Source: an uncultured Pelagibacteraceae bacterium (GTDB lineage: Bacteria; Pseudomonadota; Alphaproteobacteria; Pelagibacterales; Pelagibacteraceae). From it: DNA of 36,048 nt. Each line of letters opens with the position of its first letter. The first letter of the stretch is position 1. The notes below the pieces were generated by a model. The model made no database searches, was not told the origin of the DNA, and worked only from the letters and a program-made list of their open reading frames with translations. Positions 1-7,302 of the stretch are shown here, one piece after another. The stretch lies in assembly GCA_902629215.1 (NCBI GenBank), contig CACOQC010000010.1, positions 1 to 36,048 on the forward strand, in the 5' to 3' direction. The translations under genes were made by a program, and so were the position numbers.

Positions 1-1167
1 ACACAAGATATGGGGATAGACAAGGAAGGAAATAAAAAAGATAGCTTCGAACCAGGAATAAATCTTTTAGGAAAAGTTACAGTATTTGCAGAAGGTTGTA
101 GAGGACATCTTGGAAAACAACTAATTAAAAAATTTGAGCTAGATAAAGATAAAGATCCTCAGCAATATGGTATTGGCTTTAAAGAAATTTGGGAAATAGA
201 TGAAACAAATCATACGGAGGGATTAGTAATGCATACTGCTGGTTGGCCCTTAGATAATAATACGTATGGTGGAAGTTTTATGTATCATGCAGAAAATAAA
301 CAAATCTTTCTTGGTTATGTAATTGGGCTTGATTATAAAAATCCTCATTTATCTCCTTTTGATGAGTTTCAAAGATTTAAAACTCATCCAGCAATTAAAA
401 AAATTATTGAGGGAGGAAAAAGGATTTCTTATGGGGCAAGAGCTCTAATAGAAGGTGGATTTCAAAGTTTACCAAAAATGTTCATGCCCGGAGCATTGTT
501 AATTGGATGTGATGCAGGCACATTAAATATGCCTAAAATTAAAGGATCACATACAGCCATGAAGAGTGGGATCATTGCTGCAGAAGCAATAAATGAACAT
601 ATAAAAGAAAACAAGGATTTATCAGTTTTTGAAGAAAAATTAAAAAAAAGTTGGTTATATAAAGAGCTTTATGAAGCAAGAAATGTTAAACCCAGTTTTA
701 GTTGGGGATTAATTTTAGGCATTATATTTACAGGAATAGATCAGATTTTATTTAGAGGGAAACTACCTTTTACTCTAAAACATAAGCATGCTGATCATGA
801 AACATTAAAATTAGCAAGTGAAATGCCAAAAATAGATTACCCAAAACCCGATAATATAATTACATTCGATAAAACCAGCTCAGTTTATCTCACGGGCACT
901 AATCATGCTGATAATCAACCAGTGCACCTAAAACTTAAAGATGCATCATTACCGATAAGTTATACACTAGAAAAATTTGATGAACCTGCCCAACGATATT
1001 GCCCTGCAGGTGTATATGAAGTTCAACAAGAAAATGGTTTGAACAAATTTGTTATAAATTCTCAAAATTGTATTCATTGTAAAACTTGTGATATTAAAGA
1101 ACCATCACAAAATATTACTTGGGTTACTCCTGAGGGTGGTGGTGGTCCAAAATATGGTAATATGTAA
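1..1167 (+). CDS. Electron transfer flavoprotein-ubiquinone oxidoreductase, 3' part
   Basis: The reading frame is open from the first base of the window, so the gene is cut at its 5' end; about 388 residues are visible of a family usually near 540-560, so the N-terminal FAD-binding part is missing here. The enzyme passes electrons from reduced ETF to ubiquinone at the inner membrane during amino-acid and fatty-acid oxidation. The C-terminus carries the diagnostic 4Fe-4S site: Cys in CPAGVYEV (about residue 331 counting from the Met at base 10) and the three Cys of CIHCKTC (about 354-360), followed by a WVTPEGGGGP tail typical of the family. The stop at 1165-1167 directly abuts the stop of the convergent DUF2237 gene, leaving no room for a terminator. 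Recognition is firm. Confidence 0.95.
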   Translation, partial: TQDMGIDKEGNKKDSFEPGINLLGKVTVFAEGCRGHLGKQLIKKFELDKDKDPQQYGIGFKEIWEIDETNHTEGLVMHTAGWPLDNNTYGGSFMYHAENKQIFLGYVIGLDYKNPHLSPFDEFQRFKTHPAIKKIIEGGKRISYGARALIEGGFQSLPKMFMPGALLIGCDAGTLNMPKIKGSHTAMKSGIIAAEAINEHIKENKDLSVFEEKLKKSWLYKELYEARNVKPSFSWGLILGIIFTGIDQILFRGKLPFTLKHKHADHETLKLASEMPKIDYPKPDNIITFDKTSSVYLTGTNHADNQPVHLKLKDASLPISYTLEKFDEPAQRYCPAGVYEVQQENGLNKFVINSQNCIHCKTCDIKEPSQNITWVTPEGGGGPKYGNM

Positions 1168-1551
1168 TTAGGATAAATCTATTGCAAATTTCTTGAGTGT
1201 TTCTATTGGAAGAATTTTAAGAGTGTTTTCGTGAGTACTTTTCAAATATATTGGACAACCTTTGCCTGCTTCAACTGCTTTTGCATACCAGCTTGCACAT
1301 ACACACCATCCATCTCCATCTTTCAATCCTGGAAAACCAAATTCAGGGTGTGGCGTTATCAAATCATTTCCAGCTTCTTTGCACCATTCTAAAAATTCTG
1401 TTGTAACCTTAGCACAAACAGTATGAACTCCATGATCATTATCGTCTGTATTACAACATCCATCTCTATACCAACCTGTCATAGGATCGATTGAGCAACT
1501 TTCTAAATTTTCACCTAAAACATTTTTCTGTTTCTTATTATTCGTAGACAT
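1168..1551 (-). CDS. DUF2237 family protein
   Basis: The product is about 127 residues and matches the DUF2237 family throughout: an NVLGENL opening, SIDPMTGWYRDGCC, HTVCAKVT, TEFLEW, and the GDGWCVCASWY segment. The family is cytoplasmic, Cys-rich and of unknown function; DUF2237 genes are common in bacteria. I prefer the ATG at 1551 (MSTNNKK) over a TTG at 1569 that would add six residues. The start overlaps the 3' end of the 2OG-Fe(II) oxygenase gene by 14 nt, so the two are probably translationally coupled in a hisI-oxygenase-DUF2237 transcript. No function is proposed. Confidence 0.85.
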   Translation of the reverse strand: MSTNNKKQKNVLGENLESCSIDPMTGWYRDGCCNTDDNDHGVHTVCAKVTTEFLEWCKEAGNDLITPHPEFGFPGLKDGDGWCVCASWYAKAVEAGKGCPIYLKSTHENTLKILPIETLKKFAIDLS

Positions 1552-2173
1552 TATATATATTTTCGTCAATATTTGCGTTGAATGAAATAGATCTTCTTTC
1601 TTCTTTTGTGTCTTTAAAAGGAAAAACTGTATGCATCAGATAATGAGGAAAAAAATAAAAATCACCTACTTTTGGTTTTATTGTTACAACAGAAGGAGAT
1701 AAAAACATTCTTGATCCACTAATCAATTGAAGTGATCCTCCATAATATTCTTTATTTTTTTTCTGAGTGTGTTTTCCAAAGGTACTTGGCACTTTTAAAA
1801 AACCAGCACCTGATATATGTCCACTATGCCAGTGAGTTGGATTATATTCATGTTCAAACTGTCTAACAACCCAAGTATCTATGACATTTAATTTTGTTAT
1901 TTTTTTTTTTAGCTCTATATCTATCCATTTTTGAATACAAACACCTAGAAAATTTAACCATCCACTTTTTTCAGCTATTTCTTTTTCAAGCAAAAATTCT
2001 TCGGTAACATCTCCAACGAGACTCTCACCAAAATTAAGTGTATCTTTTTTATTTTTATCTTTAACAATTTTATCAATATAATTATTTAATGTTTCAACTA
2101 TATTGTTCGGAATTTTTGCATAAGCATATGTTGGACCAAATGGTCTTACAATTTTTAGATCAATTTTATCCAT
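1538..2173 (-). CDS. 2OG-Fe(II) oxygenase superfamily protein
   Basis: This 211-residue protein resembles the small double-stranded beta-helix 2-oxoglutarate/Fe(II) oxygenases found widely in marine bacteria and their phages. Visible marks are NPTHWHSGHISGAGFLKVP (about 111-129), which should carry the first metal ligands, and a downstream FPHYLMHTVFPF (about 175-186) followed by EERRSISFN (about 191-199), which supply the distal His (H181) and the 2-oxoglutarate-binding Arg. A clean HxD/HxE pair is not evident: the first site reads H114-W-H116-S-G-H119, so the exact ligand set is uncertain. The gene starts 6 nt after the hisI stop and overlaps the DUF2237 start. The substrate is unknown. Confidence 0.75.
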   Translation of the reverse strand: MDKIDLKIVRPFGPTYAYAKIPNNIVETLNNYIDKIVKDKNKKDTLNFGESLVGDVTEEFLLEKEIAEKSGWLNFLGVCIQKWIDIELKKKITKLNVIDTWVVRQFEHEYNPTHWHSGHISGAGFLKVPSTFGKHTQKKNKEYYGGSLQLISGSRMFLSPSVVTIKPKVGDFYFFPHYLMHTVFPFKDTKEERRSISFNANIDENIYNVYE

Positions 2174-2179
2174 AGATTG

Positions 2180-2647
2180 TTAAATTTTAGTTGGATTAGG
2201 CTTTCCCTTATACACTTCTTCAGGATCAAATTTTTTTTCTTTTTCTAAAAATTTCATTTCTACTTTTCTTCCATTATCGATTGGTCCTAGAGGCACTGAT
2301 CTATAAAAGCAAGATCGATAACCGACATGGCAACTTGCTCCATCTCCTATATCAACAGTCAACCATATAGAATCTTGATCATCATCTATTCTAATCTCAG
2401 TTACTTTTTGAACAAATCCACTTGTTTTACCTTTGTGCCAAATAGCTTTACGCGATCTACTAAAATAATGAGCTTCTTTAGTTTCTATAGTTTTTTTTAA
2501 TGCTTCCACATTCATATAGCCATGCATAAGAATATCTTTTGTTTTAGAACACATAGTTATGACAGGAATTAAACCATCGTTATCAAATTTTGGCGAAAGA
2601 AGACTTCCTTCTTCTATTTCAGCTACATTTTCTCTTTTTTTGAACAT
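2180..2647 (-). CDS. hisI: Phosphoribosyl-AMP cyclohydrolase HisI
   Basis: HisI opens the purine ring of phosphoribosyl-AMP in histidine biosynthesis. The 155-residue protein has only the cyclohydrolase domain, without the HisE pyrophosphatase fused to it in enterics. Family motifs are clear: MHGYMN (41-46), YFSRSRKAIWHKG (61-73), the acidic DDDQD metal site (88-92) and SCHVGYRSCFYR (105-116) with zinc-type Cys106 and Cys113. In structurally studied members the acidic site contains a zinc-ligand Cys (DCDxD); here that position is Asp89. It heads a leftward operon and is divergent from folE, with 76 nt between the two starts. The other his genes are not in the window. Confidence 0.95.
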   Translation of the reverse strand: MFKKRENVAEIEEGSLLSPKFDNDGLIPVITMCSKTKDILMHGYMNVEALKKTIETKEAHYFSRSRKAIWHKGKTSGFVQKVTEIRIDDDQDSIWLTVDIGDGASCHVGYRSCFYRSVPLGPIDNGRKVEMKFLEKEKKFDPEEVYKGKPNPTKI

Positions 2648-2723
2648 ATTCGGTGATTATGTAGCACATATATAGATATATTAAATATTTTAAAAATAAG
2701 TATTTATAGGTATAAAACGTCCA

Positions 2724-3338
2724 ATGAAACTTGTTAAAAATACGGAAGATAATAAACAGCTAAAAAAAGTCTCTGATAAAGAAGCAGAAGATGCATTTAG
2801 AACTATCTTATCCTGGATGGGTGAAGATCCGTCAAGAGAAGGTTTGTTAGAAACTCCTAAAAGAGTAGTAAAAGCTTTTAAGGAATATTTCAAAGGTTAT
2901 AAAGAAGATCCTAACCAAATTTTAGACAAAACCTTTGGAGATGTAGATGGATATGACGACATGGTAATCCAAAAAAATATCTCAGTTCAAAGTCATTGTG
3001 AGCATCATATGGCTCCAATCATAGGAAAAGCTCACGTAGCATATATTCCAAAAGATAGAGTTGTTGGATTAAGCAAATTAGCTAGAGTAGTTGAAGTTTT
3101 CTCAAAAAGACTTCAAACTCAAGAGAGATTAACTATGCAAATTGCGAATACACTAATGGAGTCATTAGAAGCAAAAGGTGTAGCAGTAACTATAGACTCA
3201 ACTCATCAATGTATGACTATGAGAGGTATCAAAAAAGAGCAAGCTACGACCGTAACAAATTATTACTTAGGTCAATTTAAAGAAGATCTAAGTTATCAAA
3301 ATAGATATTTAAGATTCATTAGCATAGCAAAAGAATAA
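2724..3338 (+). CDS. folE: GTP cyclohydrolase I
   Basis: FolE converts GTP to 7,8-dihydroneopterin triphosphate, the entry step of folate (and possibly queuosine-type) synthesis. The 204-residue protein is full length for the family. The zinc site is complete: Cys92 and His95 in SHCEHHMAP and Cys163 in THQCMTMRG. Other family segments include GLLETPKRV (40-48) and the VVGLSKLARVVEVF substrate/tetramer segment (about 113-126). The start is an ATG 76 nt from the divergent hisI. The GTG start of the next gene follows its stop by 8 nt, suggesting co-transcription with the AcuI-type reductase although the functions are unrelated. Confidence 0.97.
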   Translation: MKLVKNTEDNKQLKKVSDKEAEDAFRTILSWMGEDPSREGLLETPKRVVKAFKEYFKGYKEDPNQILDKTFGDVDGYDDMVIQKNISVQSHCEHHMAPIIGKAHVAYIPKDRVVGLSKLARVVEVFSKRLQTQERLTMQIANTLMESLEAKGVAVTIDSTHQCMTMRGIKKEQATTVTNYYLGQFKEDLSYQNRYLRFISIAKE

Positions 3339-3346
3339 CAAATAAA

Positions 3347-4348
3347 GTGTCTGATCAATTTAAAGCCTTAATTCTTAATCAAAAAGGTGAGGACTTTACT
3401 AGAGAAGTTAAGTCCATAGATAAAAGTTTTTTAAAGCATGGTGATGTAACTGTTAAAGTTGATTATTCAGATTTAAATTTTAAAGATGGAATGATTTTAA
3501 AAAATGGTGGAAGGTTAGTAAAAGAATTTCCGCATATTCCAGGTATAGATTTTTCAGGAACTGTTTTAGAAAGTGAAAATTCAAAGTTTAAATCAGGAGA
3601 TGAGGTAATATTGACTGGTTTTAGAGTCGGAGAAATTTTTTATGGGGGATATTCACAAATTGCAAAAGTTAATGGTGATTTTTTAGTTAAGAAGCCAAAA
3701 AATTTAACATCCAAACAAGCAATGATACTCGGAACTGCTGGTTTTACATCTTTAATGGCTGCATTTGCAATTAAAGCAAGAGAGGAAATATTACTTGGTG
3801 AAAAAATAAATAGTGTTTTAGTTACAGGTGCTACTGGTGGTGTAGGAAGTATAGCTGTTATTGCATTGAGTAAACTTGGATATAATGTAACTGCTGTAAC
3901 TGGAAAGGACTCTAAAGCTGATTATTTAAAATCACTAGGTGCAAAAAGTGTTATAAATAGAGCTGAATTTGATAAAGATCCAAGACTTATTGATAAAGGA
4001 TTATGGGATGGTGTTGTAGATACTGTTGGGGGAAAAATATTGGCTAACGCAATTGTTCAAACTAATCCAAATGGAATTATAGCAGTTTGTGGAAATGCAA
4101 ATACTAATGAACTAAACACCAGTGTAATCCCTTTTATGTTAAGAGGAATTAAGTTATGGGGTATGGACTCTGCTAATTGCAGCATTAAACGAAGAGAGTT
4201 TATTTGGAGTGAGGCAGCTAATTTAGTTGATTTTAGTTTACTTGAAGGATCTGTTCAAACCGTAAGTTTAGAGGAATTAATTGAAACTTATCCTAAAATT
4301 TTAAAAGGTGAAATTTCAGGAAGAGTTTTGGTTGATTTAAACAAATAA
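3347..4348 (+). CDS. acuI: AcuI/YhdH-type zinc-independent MDR oxidoreductase (acryloyl-CoA reductase)
   Basis: A 333-residue medium-chain dehydrogenase/reductase of the YhdH/AcuI group. These use NADPH to reduce acryloyl-CoA to propionyl-CoA, detoxifying the acrylate arising from DMSP breakdown in marine bacteria. Seen in the sequence: an N-terminal GroES-like domain with HIPGIDFSGTV (63-73), a GFRVGE segment, and the Rossmann motif VTGATGGVGS (159-168). The catalytic-zinc Cys/His set of true alcohol dehydrogenases is absent, as expected. The start is GTG at 3347, 8 nt after folE; the stop overlaps the ATG of the LysR gene by 1 nt (TAATG). The acryloyl-CoA role is inferred from family; a general quinone-reductase-like role is the alternative. 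Confidence 0.85.
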   Translation: MSDQFKALILNQKGEDFTREVKSIDKSFLKHGDVTVKVDYSDLNFKDGMILKNGGRLVKEFPHIPGIDFSGTVLESENSKFKSGDEVILTGFRVGEIFYGGYSQIAKVNGDFLVKKPKNLTSKQAMILGTAGFTSLMAAFAIKAREEILLGEKINSVLVTGATGGVGSIAVIALSKLGYNVTAVTGKDSKADYLKSLGAKSVINRAEFDKDPRLIDKGLWDGVVDTVGGKILANAIVQTNPNGIIAVCGNANTNELNTSVIPFMLRGIKLWGMDSANCSIKRREFIWSEAANLVDFSLLEGSVQTVSLEELIETYPKILKGEISGRVLVDLNK

Positions 4349-5238
4349 TGGATTGGGATAAATTAAAGATTTTTCATGCAGTTGCTGAGGCCGGAAGTTT
4401 TACAAATGCAACAGTAAACTTAAATTTAAGTCAATCAGCAATTAGTCGACAGATTCAATCATTAGAGCAAGAGTTAAAAGTTCAATTATTTGAAAGACAT
4501 GCTAGAGGCCTTACCTTAACAGAAAATGGTGAGTATGTTTTTAAAACTGCACACGAAGTTATAAGTAAATTAAAAGAGGTAGAAACCTCTTTAGGTGATC
4601 AAAAAAATAAACCAACTGGAAAACTAACAATTACAACAGTTAGAAGTTTTGGAACACACTGGTTAACGCCTAGAATTCAAGAATTTATGAGATTAAACCC
4701 TGAAATTGAGATAGAACTAATTTTTGAGGATAAAGAACTAGATTTAAGCACCAGACAAGCTGACATTGGTATTTTTATGAGAAGACCTAAACAACTAAAC
4801 TATATCCAAAAAAAGTTAGTTGATTTGAAGTACTATATATATGGATCAAACAAATACCTTGAAAAGCATGGTATGCCAAAAACAATTAATGACCTAAATA
4901 AACACAAATTTATTTCTTTTGGCAAAGGAGCACCTTCACCAGTTTATAATCCTGATTGGGCCCTAAAATTAGGTATGCCTGATGGAAAAAAAAGAAAAAC
5001 CATAATGAAGGTAAACAGTGTTAGTGGATTGCTTCTTGCGGTGGAATCTGGAGTTGGGTTGGCTGCTCTACCTGAATATTTGGTAAGTAACTCAAACAAT
5101 GTCATTAAAGTATTGCCTAAATCCGAGGGCCCAATTACAGAGGCTCATTTTGTTTACCCTCAATCTTTAAAGAACACAGCTAGAGTTCAGGCTTTTAGAA
5201 ATTTTCTATTTAGTAAAATAGGCGATTGGAAATCATAA
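4348..5238 (+). CDS. LysR family transcriptional regulator
   Basis: A 296-residue LysR-type regulator. The N-terminus opens MDWDKLKIFHAVAEAGSF and continues through a winged helix-turn-helix with the typical LSQSAISRQI recognition helix (about 29-38) and LFERHARGLTLTENG (48-62). Residues about 90-290 form the periplasmic-binding-protein-like effector domain. It overlaps the acuI stop by 1 nt, so the two are translationally coupled. A regulator encoded in the same operon as its probable target is common, and control of acuI by acrylate or another effector is a reasonable inference. The effector cannot be read from the sequence. Confidence 0.93.
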   Translation: MDWDKLKIFHAVAEAGSFTNATVNLNLSQSAISRQIQSLEQELKVQLFERHARGLTLTENGEYVFKTAHEVISKLKEVETSLGDQKNKPTGKLTITTVRSFGTHWLTPRIQEFMRLNPEIEIELIFEDKELDLSTRQADIGIFMRRPKQLNYIQKKLVDLKYYIYGSNKYLEKHGMPKTINDLNKHKFISFGKGAPSPVYNPDWALKLGMPDGKKRKTIMKVNSVSGLLLAVESGVGLAALPEYLVSNSNNVIKVLPKSEGPITEAHFVYPQSLKNTARVQAFRNFLFSKIGDWKS

Positions 5239-5284
5239 TTTTCGCCTAAATCGACCACAACTAGAGGGTGCGACATAGTTGCGA

Positions 5285-5313
5285 TTGATAATCATTATCA
5301 TTGCGAATAATTA
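5285..5313 (+). promoter_or_regulatory. Probable promoter of the ferric-binding-protein gene
   Basis: A TTGATA hexamer (5285-5290) is followed after 17 nt by TAATTA (5308-5313), a fair sigma-70-like arrangement 40-70 nt upstream of the ATG at 5354. Both elements are overlapped by Fur-type boxes. A second possible pair, TTGCGA (5301-5306) and TAATTA (5325-5330) with an 18-nt spacer, is also present, so the exact start site is open. Confidence 0.5.
5286..5300. promoter_or_regulatory. Fur-type box 1 (perfect 7-1-7 palindrome)
   Basis: The 15 bases TGATAATCATTATCA form a perfect 7-1-7 inverted repeat, identical to the classical Fur core (TGATAATnATTATCA). It lies over the putative -35 element upstream of the ferric-binding-protein gene, where a bound iron-loaded repressor would block transcription. 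Iron-responsive control follows from the motif and the downstream gene. Confidence 0.85.
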
Positions 5314-5322
5314 TCATTATCA
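5308..5322. promoter_or_regulatory. Fur-type box 2 (degenerate left half)
   Basis: TAATTATCATTATCA keeps the right half-site of box 1 exactly (ATTATCA) while the left half matches at 5 of 7 positions. Its centre (5315) is 22 bp from that of box 1 (5293), about two helical turns, so two dimers could bind on the same face. It covers the putative -10 element. Confidence 0.65.
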
Positions 5323-5353
5323 AATAATTATGCGGAAGAACACGGAGAAATAA

Positions 5354-6382
5354 ATGAGAAAAATATCAATTTTGACATTAATCGTGTCTTTATTTGTTTC
5401 AGCTTTTGCTGTTGCAGATGAAGTTAACGTTTTTAATGCAAGACACTATAAAGCAGATTCTGAGCTTTATTCTAAGTTTACAAATATGACTGGTATTAAA
5501 GTTAATTTGATAAATGGAAAATCAGGTGCTTTAGAGAAAAGAATTCTTAGCGAAGGCGCAGATTCTTCAGCTGACCTATATATAACTGCGGACGCTGGAA
5601 GATGTGGTGCTATGGATTCTAAAGGTGCGCTTCAAGGTGGTTTATCATCTAAAGCTATCAAAGAAGCTGTTCCTGCAAGTTTTAGAACAAGCAAATGGGT
5701 TGGAATAGCAAAAAGAGCAAGAATAATTTATTATTCACCTGAAAGAGTTACAGGTGCTGAATTATCTGGAATGACTTATGAAGGTCTAGCTGATCCTAAA
5801 TGGAAAGGTAGATTAGTAATTAGAAAATCTAGTAACATTTATAATAAGTCTCTTGTAGCATCATTAATTAAAAATAATGGAAAAGCTGCAACAGCTGCAT
5901 GGGCTGAAGGGGTTGTTGCTAACATGGCAAGAACACCAACAGGTAATGATAGAGCTCAAATCATGGCGGTAGCAGCTGGCGAAGCTGATATTGCTGTTGC
6001 TAACACTTATTACTTAGCACTTATGTTGTCTGGTAAAAAAGGTGCAGAACAGCAAGAAGCTGCTAAAAAAGTTAAAGCTTTTTTCCCTAATCAAAATGAT
6101 AGAGGAACGCATATGAATGTTAGTTGTGCAGCTTTAGTAAAAGGAGCACCTAATAAAGCTAATGCTATCAAACTTGTTGAGTTTTTATTAACTCCAAGTT
6201 CTCAAGAGCATTTTACAAATAATACTTTTGAGTTTCCAATGATTGATGGTGTTTCGCCAAGTCCATTAGTTGTAAATAATTTAGGATTAGATTTCAAACA
6301 AGATATGAAAACTAAACTAGCTTCTTATGGAAAAAATCAAGCTGCTGCAGTAGAGGTAATGACAGCCGCAGGTTGGAAATAA
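5354..6382 (+). CDS. fbpA: Ferric iron ABC transporter substrate-binding protein
   Basis: A 342-residue periplasmic iron-binding protein of the FbpA/SfuA/FutA class. It has a signal peptide (MRKISILTLIVSLFVSAFAVA, cleavage near residues 20-22) and the family opening EVNVFNARHY (24-33). The tyrosine pair characteristic of ferric ligands is visible in ANTYYLALM (about 215-223). It would capture Fe(III) in the periplasm and deliver it to the permease/ATPase encoded at 7303-9982. The gene stands apart from those partners and has its own promoter with two Fur boxes, consistent with the binding protein being made in excess under iron limitation. In cultured Pelagibacter the homologous gene is annotated sfuC and is known to respond to iron starvation. 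Confidence 0.93.
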   Translation: MRKISILTLIVSLFVSAFAVADEVNVFNARHYKADSELYSKFTNMTGIKVNLINGKSGALEKRILSEGADSSADLYITADAGRCGAMDSKGALQGGLSSKAIKEAVPASFRTSKWVGIAKRARIIYYSPERVTGAELSGMTYEGLADPKWKGRLVIRKSSNIYNKSLVASLIKNNGKAATAAWAEGVVANMARTPTGNDRAQIMAVAAGEADIAVANTYYLALMLSGKKGAEQQEAAKKVKAFFPNQNDRGTHMNVSCAALVKGAPNKANAIKLVEFLLTPSSQEHFTNNTFEFPMIDGVSPSPLVVNNLGLDFKQDMKTKLASYGKNQAAAVEVMTAAGWK

Positions 6383-6408
6383 GTAAAGTGAAAGAAAAAA
6401 GGAAATTT

Positions 6409-6558
6409 ATGTCTAATATTGATTTGAATAAATCTTCTAAAGCATGTTCCCCATGTAATTTGGAGTGTAAAAAAATCAATAAAAGAATAAATGACAGAAA
6501 AATTTCAGAAATTAAAACTAAGGAACTTCCGCATATCCTAAAAGTATTTAATTTCTGA
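6409..6558 (+). CDS. Small Cys-containing ORF downstream of the ferric-binding protein
   Basis: A 49-codon ORF starting at an ATG preceded by AAAAAAGGAAA at good Shine-Dalgarno distance; a TTG at 6373 would extend it backward into the preceding gene and is less likely. The product is basic and hydrophilic, with three cysteines spaced CxxCxxxC near residues 12-19 (CSPCNLEC). It begins 26 nt after the binding-protein stop and ends 15 nt before the first of two hairpins, so it would be co-transcribed with the Fur-controlled gene. No family is recognised. A small metal-binding or iron-responsive role is only a guess, and it could be a chance ORF. Confidence 0.4.
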   Translation: MSNIDLNKSSKACSPCNLECKKINKRINDRKISEIKTKELPHILKVFNF

Positions 6559-6572
6559 TTTTCTCTGGCAGT

Positions 6573-6612
6573 GTCCATGCTTTGGTAGGTGTCTCCTTCC
6601 TGAAGCATGGAC
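6573..6612 (+). ncRNA. Hairpin 1 of a twin stem-loop element
   Basis: GTCCATGCTT (6573-6582) pairs perfectly with AAGCATGGAC (6603-6612), enclosing a 20-nt loop that contains TGTCTCCTT (6590-6598). No T-run follows, so it is not a standard intrinsic terminator. It may be part of a small RNA, a 3' end stabiliser for the iron-binding-protein transcript, or a leader structure of the peroxiredoxin mRNA. The strand is inferred from the surrounding genes. Confidence 0.55.
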
Positions 6613-6640
6613 ATTAAAGAATTTCGTTTCTCTTCTGTTG

Positions 6641-6693
6641 AAAGAGTGTTCACTGTGATCAAGATGTCTCCTTAATTATAATGAACACTCTTT
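6641..6693 (+). ncRNA. Hairpin 2 of a twin stem-loop element
   Basis: AAAGAGTGTTCA (6641-6652) pairs perfectly over 12 bp with TGAACACTCTTT (6682-6693). The 29-nt loop again contains TGTCTCCTT (6665-6673), the same nine bases as the loop of hairpin 1, although the stems are unrelated. The CUCCUU core resembles the anti-Shine-Dalgarno end of 16S rRNA. The peroxiredoxin ATG is at 6714, 20 nt downstream. Confidence 0.55.
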
Positions 6694-6713
6694 GAACAGA
6701 AAAAACAACGATT

Positions 6714-7262
6714 ATGAAAACTGGTTATAAATTAAATAAGGTTATTTTTAAATTAAGAGAAGGTGATAAAGCCAGTAATCATAATGAATGCCCCATCGGT
6801 GGAAAATGGGTTGAAAAGACTACTGATGATTTTTTTAAGAATAAGAGAGTAGTTTTATTTAGTTTACCTGGTGCTTTCACACCAACATGTTCTTCATTAC
6901 AACTACCAGGATTTGAGAATAGTTGTGATCGTTTTAAAAAATTAGGTATAGACGAAATTTATTGTTGTTCAGTAAATGATGCATACACGATGAATGCTTG
7001 GTCTGAAAAAATGAAGATTAAAAATGTAAAATTTATTCCTGATGGTAATGGATATTTTACAAAACAAATGGGGATGTTAATTTCAAAAGATCATTTGGGC
7101 TTTGGTAATAGGAGCTGGAGATACATGGCGGTTATTACTGATGGAATAGTTGAAAAATGGTGGGAGGAGCCTGGAATAAACAATGATGGATCTGATGATG
7201 ATCCATACACTGAAACAATGCCCGAGAAATGCTTGGAATATCTTGCATCGGGTAGTGAGTAA
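6714..7262 (+). CDS. Peroxiredoxin (Prx5-like, AhpC/TSA superfamily)
   Basis: A 182-residue thiol peroxidase reducing hydrogen peroxide and organic peroxides. The peroxidatic Cys59 lies in LPGAFTPTCSSLQLPGF, the Prx5-type active site, and the conserved ITDGIVEKWWEEPG segment follows near 140-155. Further Cys at CCSVND (about 88-93) and near the C-terminus could act in resolution. It sits between the genes for the iron-binding protein and the iron permease. That fits a need to control peroxide when ferrous iron enters, but the link is inferred from context. Its upstream region contains the twin hairpins rather than a readable promoter. Confidence 0.9.
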   Translation: MKTGYKLNKVIFKLREGDKASNHNECPIGGKWVEKTTDDFFKNKRVVLFSLPGAFTPTCSSLQLPGFENSCDRFKKLGIDEIYCCSVNDAYTMNAWSEKMKIKNVKFIPDGNGYFTKQMGMLISKDHLGFGNRSWRYMAVITDGIVEKWWEEPGINNDGSDDDPYTETMPEKCLEYLASGSE

Positions 7263-7302
7263 ATCTATTCTTAAAACATAAATTAATATATAAGACCCAA
7301 AA

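Noticed and set aside
6573-6612. Rho-independent terminator
   Set aside because: The stem is good but no T-run follows on either strand.
6312-6662. 116-codon leftward frame over the end of the iron-binding-protein gene and the twin hairpins
   Set aside because: It is antisense to two better-supported rightward ORFs, has no ribosome site, and part of its length comes from the hairpin arms.
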